Part shown: positions 49,405 to 62,402 of the stretch, one piece after another
Layout of the letters: each line of letters starts with the position of its first letter
How positions within the stretch are numbered: the stretch's first letter is position 1
Assembly (NCBI GenBank): GCA_030685235.1
Contig: MU839227.1
Coordinates: forward strand, 40,883-104,882
DNA length: 64,000 nucleotides
Direction: 5' to 3'
Origin: Copromyces sp. CBS 386.78
Lineage: Eukaryota; Ascomycota; Sordariomycetes; Sordariales; Sordariaceae
Translations under genes and position numbers: made by a program
Notes under the pieces: model-generated
Databases searched by the model: none
The model's input: the letters and a program-made list of their open reading frames with translations, nothing else
Told to the model about the DNA's origin: nothing

Positions 49405-49578
49405 TATCAGATTTACTAGTATATAATCTAATTAATTGAACTATTTAAAAACTAGTTGTATAATTAATCTGCTCCAGAAGGTCTGGGGGGTGCTCGGGTA
49501 TCCCGGAAATGCCAAGACCTTAATTAGGTGACTGGGACTCGCCTCATCTGGTCGAGATCTCCACCCTACAATCTGACA
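49405..49578 (-). repeat. Copia-3 5' LTR
   Basis: 174 bp. The inner end is mutated (TATCAGATTT) and the outer ~110 bp are preserved, ending AATCTGACA. Confidence 0.93.
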
Positions 49579-49583
49579 AGTAC

Positions 49584-49900
49584 CGCTTTTTCCCAGTCGT
49601 AAGAGATTTACTCCCTATAATATTTCCAGAGCCTAACCTTCTTGTAGTATAGTTAGCTCCCTTATGCAGGCCCACTATAACTCGTGTGGATACAGTAAAC
49701 GTAGTATGGCACGGGGCACACGGCTGGAATAGGTTACTTGCAGTCGGCTGGCGGGGCTGTTATGCTTGAATGCCGGTCCGGCTAAACTGTATGAAGGTTA
49801 GGGGGCTTACTTGGGGGTTGCGGTTGTGCGGCGGGGTAAAAAACCCGCAACTCCCAAGTAGCTAGCTAAATCTCTTAGGCCCTAATCCCTATCCACCTAT
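49584..49900. other. Small unmutated island, right half, with hairpin
   Basis: Continuation of the island cut by Copia-3. No gene seen. An imperfect inverted repeat, CTTACTTGGGGGTTGCGG and CCCGCAACTCCCAAGTAGC, lies at about 49807-49862 with a ~20-bp spacer. It could be the end of a DNA transposon. To its right the sequence grades into AT-rich DNA. Confidence 0.45.
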
Positions 49901-51158
49901 AGAGAGTTATAGAGAGGAAAGTTAAGAGATTTCGTGACCTGCTTAGTATGCCTCCACTCTATAGCGATATAACCGTACCGTATAGAACTCTACTATAACA
50001 CATTTCGTATATCTATTAATAAAGCTATTCCTTCTTTGTCTTAGTATTGCTAAGGCCGTTTGACCGCCTTTGTATAAGGGGTAGCCTTATCTTTAATAGA
50101 AGGCGTAAAATATTTAGCGATATTTACTATATATATTACTTTACTATAATAATATTTATTAATATAATACCGACGGCTATAGCAATTTAAAAAGGTATTC
50201 TTAATTCGATTATCGTTACTATTAGCTGGGAGGAACCGCTAGAATATAACGATATTAATACTAGAGGCAAAACTAATAATAACAATAAGTTCGAATCGTT
50301 AGGTAATTACTAACCCATTAATAATAATACTATTACTAATTAACTTCTCCCCCTCTCTTTTATTACTTCTTTCTATAGGGAGGAGGAGTTATTTAGTGCC
50401 CCTATCGTTAATATTACCTCCTTTAAGCCTATATTCGCCGCGGTCGTCCTTATTACTAATTCTAATTAATCGTTTACTCTTATACCTATCGCTACTCCTA
50501 CTCTATTAACTACTAAGGGGAAGGGTAAGCGGGCGATATTTCTATTTAATACCTAGCCTATTATTAAGAAGAAGCGGGTTATTTATACTAGTACTATAAT
50601 ATAGTAATTTATATTATAGTTCTAATAATGCCGTATTAATAAAATATTTAACGACGCGAAGCGTAAAATTTATACGCTAATTTAGGAGTAAGTAAAAAAT
50701 TATATAGAAGAAATTTATCTTTAATTCGTCTAAAAAGTCTTATTTATCTCTAATAAATAGAATAACGAGAGGAAGAAATTTTAATAATTTAAAACATTAA
50801 TAAAATATTCTAATATTAAGTATAATTACGAGACTTTAATACTTATTATTAGTAATAATATATAGGAGCGGTTTTCTACTATATACAGTACTTCGAATAA
50901 TAATATTAGATAGCTTCGCACGTAATCGTTAAAGGATAAAGAGTTATACAAAAATATCTTCTTTCGTAAATAAGGAGCAGGCTTAAATATTATAGAACTC
51001 TCTAAAATATAAGAGGATAAGGAGAATACAATACCTATTACCGGGGATAATTAATACTTCGAAATTTTTAATAATAATAAAGAGGAAGATAGGGAAAAGG
51101 GTAATAGAAAAAGAGACGAACTAATCGTAACTATTTTAATTCATACAAAAAGGATATT
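49901..51158. other. RIP-mutated repeat of unassigned type
   Basis: AT-rich, with RIP dinucleotide bias and degenerate reading on the plus strand. I could not recognise a retroelement domain. It ends at the LTR of Gypsy-6. Confidence 0.4.
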
Positions 51159-51466
51159 TATCACGGTGCAAAGGCATAAGGTAGGTAAGAATATACGTAA
51201 TTATACGAAGGAGTAAGAGGAAAGGTTCAAGGGTACGATCCCAGACTAGTCTTTATAGAAACCAATCTGGGAAATCAGCTCTATAGCAATCTTATAAGTA
51301 TTATAAAGCTAGTACGACCTATATAGCGATAGCGATAATAAGGCTATCGTAGCCTTCTACAAAGGCTATAATAGCCTTATACTATATTCGGAACTATAAC
51401 CTAATCCCTAGCTCCAATAATTACTAACCGTATACTTTAAACTATTATAAGGCTAACCCTATAATA
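51159..51466 (-). repeat. Gypsy-6 3' LTR
   Basis: 308 bp, TATCACGGTG to CCCTATAATA. The reverse complement of the LTR at 39966-40273, and less mutated than that copy. Confidence 0.85.
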
Positions 51467-53636
51467 CTATTCCGGACTAAAAGAAGCCGTATAATTAATT
51501 AACAATATATAAAACGATTGAAATGCTTATTAATTGTTTAATTTACCTTATAAAAACCTCTATAATTATTATTACTCTACGTAACGACCTCTTCAATCTT
51601 CTATACCCTATATTTCCTACTAGTACTAGCTAATCCGCTCTTATTTCCGTTAATAATAATTAATCTACTTTTAACTACCGGTCTATTATTATTTTACGCC
51701 ACTTTTCTATAATAATTTAATTTAGCGGCGCTAGTTCGTCTAAATAACTTTCGTAAAATTTCCGTACTGCCTCCGGGCATATTATAACGTTAGCCTATTT
51801 CTATTAATTTAATACGTATAACGGTACTTATAGGATATAATATTCTTATTATCTATTTTCTAAATTCTATTTATAATTGCTTATACTATTAAAATCTTAT
51901 TCGATAAAGTTTTTCCCGTTATCTATTCGCTTTATAATCCTCCCCTAATTTACCTTTACGTCCCCTTTAATATATCCTTCCTAAAATTTTACTTTACTAA
52001 TATAGAATATAAGACTATACTTTATATTAATTAAGAATCGAAGAATAACCGTATAATTACTAGCCTTTAAAATTTTGAATAGCCTTTCTTAGAGCGGAAT
52101 TAATTTAGTATATAATTTTTTAATTTTAAAATTCTTTATACTTAATAAAACTTTATCCCCGATTTTATATCGTAAAACGTCTAATTTCTTCTTATTAATA
52201 TTATCCTCGTATTTCCTCTACGCCTTTTTTATTTTAATTATTACGTAGTCTAAAACTGTCTTAAATTAGTTAATAATTTTAATAATTTTAAAATATTTAT
52301 CCTATTAAGTTTTTAATATTTTTAGAGGGTACGGCGTAGTAAGTTTAACCCCTATCCGGGGATAGAATTTATAATTAATAAAAAACGGCGAAACTCCCGT
52401 TGTTTTTAAAATTAAATTATTAGTAGTAAATTCCGCTATTAGTAATTAATCGATTTAATCGTTTTATATTTAATTAATAAAAGTTCGTAAGTATTTTTCT
52501 ATTTCTACGTTAATATATTCTATTTACCTATTTGTAATTAAATAAAAAGTAGAAGAAGGCGTAAAGTTAATTTCCAATTTCGTTAATAATACTCTCTAAA
52601 ATTATAAAATAAATTAAGAACCCCAATTAAATATAATAGTATTAAGTAAATTATAAATACTATAAACTTATTCTATAAAACGGTCCGCTAATTCTTCTAT
52701 AGTTAGTCCTATTATAAGGATAAAATACTATATCTTTATTAATTTATTAATAATTACTACGATATATTAGAATATTTATCCACGGCGTTCGTAAGGCGTT
52801 AACGGTGTAATATAATCGATAGAAATATCCTTCTATAGAACGAAAAGTACCGGTAATAATTTTAAAAACCCGTATAACGTATATTATAATAGCTTCGTCT
52901 TTATATATATTAAACAAATTTTATAATAGGTCTTTACTACGTCGTATATCCCTAACTAAAAAAAAGATTAGAAGAGAAAACTATAAATCTTCTCCCTCCT
53001 TAAATACCCCACTCCTAATACATTGTAAGTACAACGGATCAATTAATAATAAACTTTAATATTTCCGGAATTAAAGAAAACCGAATTGCGGTAATAGATC
53101 CGGCTCTATATAATATAATATTCTACGAACGAAAACTTTTTAAAACTCTCTTTAATTTCCTTTAATTACGTTCTTTTTATTAAGTCCGTTAAATAAGCGA
53201 ATACGTCCTAAAGAAGGGTTAATTTTTTATAAGTTTCCGTTATTAAATCGTTTACCGACGTTTTGTCTATAATTTCTAAATTGTAAAAACAAATTATTTT
53301 AACGAAAACTTCTAGATCCCCCTTATTTTTTAAAACGTAGGAACTATTAATAAAAATATCCTTTTCTAATAAAACCTTATTCTTTATTAAGAAGTATTTA
53401 TTACCCTCGTATTTTAAAATATCTTTTAATTTATAATTTAACGTATTAAGGCGGACTTATAACGAACTTAATTAATATTGGATAATAAAATTAAAGTAAG
53501 AAAGAAATTATAATTACTTTATATATTGTAATATTAATTATTTACTAACTGTAAACGACTTCAATCCTTTATAATTTATTAAAATTTTAAACGGCTATTA
53601 TATTCCCTCTAATTCTAGCTTCTACTCTTCTAATAT

Positions 53637-56600
53637 GAAAAACGACGCCGAAACCGGAAACGCCGATTTCTGGTTAGGAAGTGCTCCAAAACGAAAACCG
53701 ATAATAGTAATCGACTTAAGAAGGTTATTTACCCCCTCCGTAATATTTTGCAACGATTGTAGCGATAGCGTTAAACCGTCGCTGCCGATAATAATTAATA
53801 GAAGTACGAATAGGCTTGAAAATAGCGTTTACAACCCCTTTGGAAGTATTTTAAAATATAATAACCCTAATGCCGTACTTATTATAAAGATTTTAAAAAA
53901 GATAAAGGAAGATAATAAAACTATAAAGAAATTTATTGTTATAGCGAATAAGACTATAGACTACGCTGCTATATTGACCGATGATTATCATTAAGTTCGA
54001 GAATTCCTTTTCGAATTTGCGAAAATTTTTGCGAAGAAAAGTAGATTTAAAATGTTTAAGGCAAATAAAGTTGCCGAAGCCTAATTTATTATTAAGAAGG
54101 ATATTAATAATTTAAAGAAGTTTATTTCGAAGGAAATAAAGAAAAACGTTTAAGAAGCGCCGAAAAAATAAGTTAATATTATTCGGAAATCGTTAAATAA
54201 AATTAGCGCTACCTTCTATTATTTATTTACCGTTATTATTAAGAAGTTTATCCTTTTTAATTACGAATGCTAATTTATTATTAAAAGGGTTTAAATTATT
54301 ACCGAATTTACTATGCGTTCGAATAATAATATAAAATAGGCCGTCGAAGGCGCCCTAAAGGAGAGTCTGTATAAAATAGTCTTCGTAATTATTAAAATAA
54401 TAATGAGCGGAAATTATATAATTATTTTCGACGAATTAATTAAAGATTAATATTAGAAATATTAAATTTAAGTTAAAACGGTCTTTAGAAAAGAAGTTAT
54501 TATATTCTTAAATATTATAGCCGTTTTAATTAAGAGAGTCCTATAGGTTAGTATTAATACGAAATAATCCGAATTAATTATATAAAAAATAAAGGCGAGG
54601 AATAAGGAGGCGGAGATTATTTGGGCTAAATTTTAGAAGAGATATAAAGGGGAGGAAAGAGGAATATTCTTAATAGAAGTTACAATTACAAAGGTTATAA
54701 TCTTCTTCTAAGAGAACTTTTTCTTCTAAAATAATAATATATATATATATAAATTATTTTAAATTATAGCCTCCGCTTAATAATATTTTAAATATTGATA
54801 TTTTGAATATATAACGAGATTCTATCGTTAAGAAGACGCTTATAATTATTATAGTAAAGTTAAATATAAAGGGCTATATATAGGAAAAGAGAATTACCCT
54901 TCGAATAAGGATAATTCTTTAATTTTCTATAAATTATATAAGAAGTTGGGGTATTTCGCCTTCGATAAAAAGAAGTACCCGTTCGTAAGAGTAGTTTATA
55001 TAAAGGTATTTATTAATTACGTTGAAAGGCTTTACGGTTTTATTATTTATAAAAAATTAGCTGAATTAGTATTAGAATTAATAATAGAGTTAAAAGAGGA
55101 TATTATAATCTTTAACGCTCCCCCTAATTCTTATTTAATTATAATTTTAGAGAGATTATTTATAAGAAGAAGAAAAAAAGGCCGCTTTAAGAAGATTAAA
55201 AATAGTTTTCGGTTGAAATTTATAAGTATAAACCTAATAAATATTTATACCCGCTCTTAGAATATAGGCGATTATACCTATATTAGTTTTATTATTATTA
55301 CGCCTTCGGCTGCTATTATTACTTTTAAAGAAATAATACCTCTTTAGCCCGTTATTAAATTAGAAAGAAATTTTTTATAGGGTAATTAATAATTTAATTA
55401 AAAATATTCTATTAGAATATAGGGAAATTGTACGAAAGAGGGAAAACGTTATTTGAATAGGAAGAGACTTATAATATTATAGTAATTTAAAAGCCGAGTA
55501 AGAATTTGAATAAGGATATTTACTAGTTGAAGGGTAATAAATATTATAATATTAATTATTTAAAGAAGGGTAAAATAGTAATTTATATAAATAAGAAGTA
55601 GAATTTAAAGGATTTAGATTTTTAAGTTAGGAAGGATTAAGTTGCAGCGATATTAAAGAATTTATAAAAATTAATAATTGTTTATTCTATTTATTCCCTT
55701 ATCTTCTTTTAAAGTACGTTAGAATATTAGTAAGGGTTTCCCCTCTTTAAATTCTTCGAAGAAAAATTTCCGGCCGGCTAATATATAATTATAGGAAATT
55801 ATAATTTTTATTACCCTAATTAGGATTTAGAGAATAGGATTAATTTAAGCGTTATAAAATTATTTACGTAAGTATAATAATAGAAGTTTAATTTCGTTAC
55901 TTCCCGTAGGGAATTAATAAAATTCGGAAATATAAGTAGAAGAGAGAAAAATAGGATAATTAATTATATATAAGTTTTATAGGGTATTAAAGCTGAATAT
56001 TAAGGAATATAACGGTATAAGTAAATAGGTTCGGATTATTACGTTTAAAAAGTTTAAATTTAAATAGGAAAAAGAAATAGGAAAGTGGAAGTAGAGGAAG
56101 GGTTTAATTGGAATTTAATAAATATAGAAAAGGTGCAGGAAACGGCGAAAAAAAGAATATCGATTTTAAAGAGGATTAAGACGGTAAAGGAATTCGAATT
56201 AAAATTTAATAAGTTTGATAGCAAATTTATTAATATTATAGAGGAATTCGTCTTATATTAAAAGAAAGGTCGGGGAAGATAAGTAGATTAATAGAATTTA
56301 AAATATAAAATAATAATAAAGGAAGTATAATAGAAATAGTAAATTTAATTTAAAAATTGGACGCCTTTAAATTAAAGAGAATTTATAAAGGCGGTAATAA
56401 AAAAGAAGAAATTTATTACGAAGGTTTAAAGAATAAAGTAGTACGATTATATTATAAATATATTAAAAGATTTGAATAAACTTTAGCTATTAGAGAGGTA
56501 AGCTAAAATATAAAATTATTATTTAATAAATCCGCTAAAATTACTACCCTTTAAATAAAACGAATGGGCGAACGAAGTTAAAATTATAGTAGTAAGGTAA

Positions 56601-59600
56601 ATATTTTTATTAACTATTTTTTCCCGAAAGTAAAAGTTCCGACGGGCTATTTACTAAATTAGATTTAATTATTAAATAGTAATACCTTAGTATTTATTAA
56701 TAATTTAATTATTGAAGAGGATATCCGGGAAATTTTTTCGAGAATAGCGCCTAATAAGGTACCGGGTATCGACTAATTTTTAAATAAATTTCTAAAAATA
56801 TATAGAAAATTATTTAAATAAATAATAATAGTTTTCGCTGTAGTAAGCCTCCGGTCGGGATATTTCCCTAAACGGTTTAAAAATATAAAAGTAATTATTT
56901 TTAAAAAATTTAGAAAAAACGCCGAATAATAAAAATTAATTAGGGTATAACGGCCTATATTATTTCTAAATAATATTAAAAAAATCTTCGAAGTCCTTAT
57001 AGTTAAAAAATTAACGTAGGTAGTAGAAGAATATAATCTCTTTTCGGAAGGCTAAATAAGTAATTAGGTAGGCCGTTTAATTAAGTTCGTTATCCGAATA
57101 ATTACCGACGCAATTTATATAATATAGAAATTTAAGGTTGTAATATCTTTTATACTCTTCGATTTAAAAGGCGTATTCGATAGAATTAATTATAGGTAAC
57201 TTCTATATATACTATAAGAAATATAATTCCCGAAATAAATCCTCTAATAAATTAATAATTTCGTTATTAAAAAAAAAGTTCTTTTTTTTTTAACGACGAA
57301 ACCTCTTAACCTTATAATATTATAATAAGTATACTATAAGGTTCCCCCTTTTTACTAATCCTTTTTATTCTCTTTATTATTTTATTATATTATAAATTGG
57401 CTATTATTTAAAATGCGATTATTATCGGCTTCGCCGACAATACTAATATTATTACGGTAATTAAAATTATTAAGGAAAATTATCGGACATTCTAAATTGT
57501 ATAGGATATTTATTTAGATTAGGTAGTTAAAAGAGGAATAGAATTCGAAGTAAGTAAAACGGAATTTATATATTTTATACGGATAAGGGAATTAAAAACG
57601 GAAACTTTTTAAATTAAAAGAATTGTATTTAAATTAATAGAATTAATTAAATTCTTTAAAATTTAATTAAATTAGAAATTTAATTATTAAATATACGTAG
57701 AAGTAGTAAAAAAAAATTAATTACGTAAACGAATATATTAATATAATTAGTAGTAAAAATTTAAGGTTATTCTTTTACGCGAATAAAGGAGATTTATATT
57801 AAGTATATTTAGAGTATAATTATATATAGAATATTAGCTTTCTATTAGCCGACTAAAGTCTATAATAAATTATAAGGGATAGTAATTAGGTTAGTTAAAT
57901 ATTAAATTAAATATTTAAAAATTATTATTAGGGCGTATAAAGTTATGTTAGTAAGGAATTTAAAGACGGAAACCTTTTATCCGTCGTTCGATTTCTATTT
58001 TAATAAATAGGTTAAAGCCTTCGAAGAAAGGTTCGCCCGTACGAATTAAATAAGGTTCGTCTGAAGGATTATAATTTAGGTAGTTAACTATATTTAAATA
58101 AGGAGAGTAAGAAGTTAACTACCCGCCGATAGATTAGAAAATAGTATTATTAAAATTAAATAAGTTAAAGAATAGGTATTAATAGAGAAATTTCTAGCGA
58201 TTATAATAGGTCCGCCCCTGGTAATAAGGGTATAGCCGCCCCTATTGTAAATATTAGAACTAATTACTATAGATTATAAAAGGTAGTTAGAAGAGGTAAT
58301 AATAAGAGAATAAATATTATATTATAATTATTAATTAGTAGTAGTAGTAATTAAATTAGGTTAATAGTATAAGTTTATTATCGCCGATTTTAATTTAAAG
58401 TTTAGTAGTAATATTATAAAATAGTATATAATTGGTATAAAATAAAAAAAGAAGAAAGTTTAATAATTAGAGGATAATAATAAGTAATATTTATTATTTA
58501 AAGTGAAGAATTCCTTTTTTATTTAAGTAAGGACGGAAATTATAGGCTTCCGATCCTTCCTTTTCTAAAGGAAAATTCCGGATATTATAACGCTAATTTA
58601 TTCTTATAGTACGGGTAAAGAAATTTTTATATATATTATTTTAGACTATTTATAGATAGCCGACTATTAAATAACGGTAATCGATTAATTATAAACGAAA
58701 GAAGAATTTTAAATTTATTTGGATAATAGAACCCGAATTGAAAGAATCCTTTTATAAGTATTATAATTTAGTAGATTAAACGAGTACCGTTTAATAATTG
58801 AATTGAAGGGAGAGTAATATAATAAATTTGTATAATATTTGTAAATACGTTCAATTATAATATTAGAATAAAAAAGTATAGGAGAGATAAGAGGAGGAGG
58901 AATTAGATTATACTAATTATAATAATTATTTAGTTATAAAAGTAGTATTAAAGTAATTAATTAACGTTCTTCGTAGGCGAGGAGTTCGCAAAGTATATTA
59001 AATATTAATTTTTAGTTTTTAGTAATTTCGTAGTATTATTAAACTTAATTTTCGTTAATTAAAAGGGGATTAATAAGGTTATTAATTATTATTAGAGAAT
59101 TAATATTAATATTTCCTCCGTTAAAATTAAAAACGGGAATAGTAGGACGATTAGTTAAGAATATTTTATAATATTCCTTATATTAATAATTTTTAATTTT
59201 TATATTCCGGTAGTAAAGAAGGATATTAGGGTTATACGGGAGGTTATCCGTAATTAGGCGTTTATATACGTTTTTAAAGAAGTCGATATAAATATTATAG
59301 AAATAATAAATTAGGGGATTAATATTATTTTAGGAGTGGGATAAAGTAATAATTGTAATTTAGACAGCGTTATATTTATTATAATAATTTAATAGAATAT
59401 TTAATATATATTTTATATTAGTAATAAGATAAGTAGTATTCTATTTATTAGCGTTTTAAAGAATATTAAAGAAGAAAATGAAAAGAAAATTATAGGAGGA
59501 AATTTATTTTTAATATTAATATAATAAGTATATTCTACGAAGAATATATAGAATATAATTATATTGAAGGACGGGGTATTATAAATATAATTAGTAAATT

Positions 59601-60412
59601 TTAGGCTATAGTAAAAGTAAAGAATACGGTAGACGATACTAATTAATATAATTAGTAGGGAAAAAGGGAAGTAAGTATAAAAATAAGAAGGATTTATTAG
59701 TTAGGAGGAAGGTTAAAAGTAGGGTTAGAAATTAATACCCGGATAAAAATTTAGAGTTTGGGCGTTAGAAAGGAGGGGGGCGTAAAAGAACGGGCGAATT
59801 TAGGGGATAGGGAATTTATTATACGAATAAAATTAATATTACGTTTAGCAGTATTATAATTAATATAAATTGCGAGGTTTAAGGAGTTAAATATATAGTT
59901 AGGAGGATGGTCGGGAATACGGCTAGTAAAAGAAGACGCTATTTTAAGAGTTAATTAAATAGGGAAGAAGGGAAAGTTCGAAAGATAGCGGCGGGGAGGA
60001 ATTCTTATATAAAGGGAAAAGAGGGGCTTTTATATTTATATAAATTTTAGTAGAGTTGTAAGAATTTGAAGGATAATAATAAGGCGGGAGTAAGGGTAAA
60101 CGAAGGGAGAGGGATAATAGTTATAGGCGGTTTAAGAAGAAGGAGCGGCGTACGAAAATAGTATTTCGATTATTTTAATATTAGATTAAAGGTAGTAAAA
60201 GGGAAGTAGCTTATTTATTAAGGCGGTAGGTAAGTATTACTATAAATGGAATTGAAATGGAGTAGGCGCGGTTTATTTGTAATTGAAAGGAGCTGGCGGT
60301 TTTTATCCGATGGCGCTTATTGCCGTACGGTTTCCTCTAAAGAACTAGGAGAAGTACCCCATACCAATAAGGCGCTATAGATAAGTAGTATAGGGAATAA
60401 GACTATTATTAT
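53637..60412 (+). mobile_element. Tad-like non-LTR retrotransposon (LINE)
   Basis: It is inserted in Gypsy-6 between 14-bp direct repeats TACTCTT(C/T)TAATAT (53623-53636 and 60413-60426, one C/T difference). ORF1-like sequence starts at the left, with its first 119 codons open (53635-53994). A further open piece lies at 54946-55260. RT in the second part (about 56600-58100) has an LFDLKGAFDR-type block near 57160 and the active site FADN (from FADD) near 57420-57440, followed by the RT and C-terminal order typical of fungal Tad1-clade LINEs. The 3' part (about 59600-60400) is purine-rich and less mutated. There are no LTRs. An (ATT)-rich 3' end stands in for poly(A). Confidence 0.8.
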
Positions 60413-62045
60413 TACTCTTTTAATATTTTAATAATAATAAATAATTTTTTATTATAAATATTATAATTATATTCCGTTAATAAATATTGTTAATTAAAAT
60501 AAATTATTGGTTATAATACCCTATTTTTATTATACTAAGAGAAAATACCGCCGTAAGCCCAATTTAAGGTATTTATTTCTACGACTATTTATTTAAATTA
60601 ATTGTAAATATATAATACTAGTCCGCTAATAAAAATTCGTTTAAGTGTATTGAAAGAACGTTAATACTAATCCTCTTATTTCTAATTTTTAATAATCTTC
60701 TTTATTAATTCGTATAATAATCCCGTTAAAATAGAAAAATATTTAATAAACCGCCGATAGAAATTAGCGAATTCTAAGAAACGCTATAACGCCCTTTTAG
60801 TATTTAGAACCTCCTACGAAATAATTATTATTACCTTTTCTAAATCTATTTTAATACTTCTAAGGGTAATAATAAGCCCTAAATACTTAATCCGTTTCGT
60901 ATAGAAATTGTATTTATTAATATTAATTTATAGGCCTATATTGATTATTTTCTATAGAACTTTACTAATGTACTCTACGTAATCTTCCTTATTTTCCGAA
61001 TAAATAAAGATATTATTAAAGTAAGTAATAATATATATATCGAAAATATTATATAGGATATTGTTAATATAATTTTAGAACGTCCCTAATACCCTTTATA
61101 AATTAAATAGGTATACTAAAGATTCGAAAAGCTTAAAGTAAATAATAAATATAATAAACTACTCGTAGCCTTCCTTTACCCGTATCCTATTAAACGTACT
61201 AATAATATCGAATTTAATAAAGATCTTTACCTTATAAATAGCGTTAAAAGTTTCTTTAATTAACGGAATTGGATATTATATTTTCAAAGTAACGTTATTA
61301 ATACTATAGTAATTAATATAAATATAGACTCCCCCGCCCGGCTTTTATACCAATAGAATAAGTAAAGCGGCGGCGGATTGGGAGGGACGGATAAATTTCT
61401 TTTTAAAATTTTTATTAATCTACTTCATAATAATAGTAATTTTAATAAGTAATATTAATCTAAACTTAGCGTATAGTAGCTATTTTCCTAATTTAAATTC
61501 GATTTTATAATTGTATAAACGGTACGGGGGTATTTTATCGGCCAACGTAGGAAAAAAAACGTCAATATATAATTAATAATAATCTATTAATATTTCTTTT
61601 ATTTTTTCCCTAGTCTTTTAAAGCCTATTTATTTTATTAAAGAACTTTTAAACGTCTTCCTCTATTACCTTTACTAAATAAATATAATAAATAATCTTTT
61701 TACAAAGTAGTATATCTTTAGCTAAATCCCCTATTAAGGCGATAAATTTAATAATTACCGCCGCCTCCTTTTCTATCTCAAATCCGTATTTACCGGCTAT
61801 ATTATTAATAAAGGAGTAGAGGGAACGTAGAAAATCGTCCTTATACTTTTCCCCTCGCCCTTCAATAATATTTTCTACAACTTCATATGTAAAATCCATT
61901 TCCTAGAACTCTAAAACGGTAGTTAGCCTTTCCAATTGAATGTAATTAATAATATATAGCTAAAATCGGTCCTTTTTACAAATAAAATTAAAAGTAGCGG
62001 CGTTAAATTCCCTAATATTAATAGGGTTTATACCGCCTTTAATAT

Positions 62046-62402
62046 TATCACGGGGCAAGGCGAACGTTAGGTATTTATAAAGATATTTGTAATTGTACGA
62101 AGAAGAGGAAGCTATTTGGGGGAGCCCTAATGGCCATCTATATATAGTGAGTATGTGGCCCGTACAGCCTAATCATCTTATAAATTATCCTATAGATTAT
62201 CCTATAGGTTAGTATAGTCTATATAATTTTAGCGATAGGGGTAGGCTAATAACCGTAGCCAATTAGATATTAGATACGTTTAGCCGTATTTACTATATTA
62301 GGTCTCTATAGTTAATTAGAGTATATTATTAACCTGGTAACTATTGCCGTAGTAAAGGTAGCGATATAGGACGGTTAGTTAGTTATAAATAACCTTATAA
62401 TA
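62046..62402 (-). repeat. Gypsy-7 3' LTR
   Basis: 357 bp by its termini TATCAC and CTTATAATA. No partner in the window, so the limits rest on similarity of the ends to the other Gypsy LTRs. Confidence 0.6.

Larger units (their letters stand above)
44143..49578 (-). mobile_element. Copia-3: complete Copia retrotransposon, reverse orientation
   Basis: 5436 bp with 174-bp LTRs and a perfect 5-bp target duplication AGTAC (44138-44142, 49579-49583). It is the same family as Copia-1. Read on the minus strand it gives gag (about 49400-48000), integrase (about 47500-46500), RT (about 46200-45000, active site YYINN near 45390-45420) and RNase H. The RNase H tail leaves a 73-codon open piece at 44382-44603. 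It has no nested insertions, so it serves as the reference for what Copia-1 lost. RIP stops throughout. Confidence 0.93.
51159..62045 (-). mobile_element. Gypsy-6: Ty3/Gypsy element, reverse, split by a LINE
   Basis: A 308-bp 3' LTR (51159-51466) and a purine tract are followed leftmost-to-right by chromodomain/integrase/RNase H sequence to about 53634. The element resumes at about 60413 with RNase H, RT (active site YFNN near 61000-61030) and upstream sequence to about 62045. It is the same family as Gypsy-3. No 5' LTR of this family is seen, and the right end abuts the LTR of Gypsy-7. An 83-codon open piece (61648-61899, minus) is protease/RT-linker-type remnant. Confidence 0.75.
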
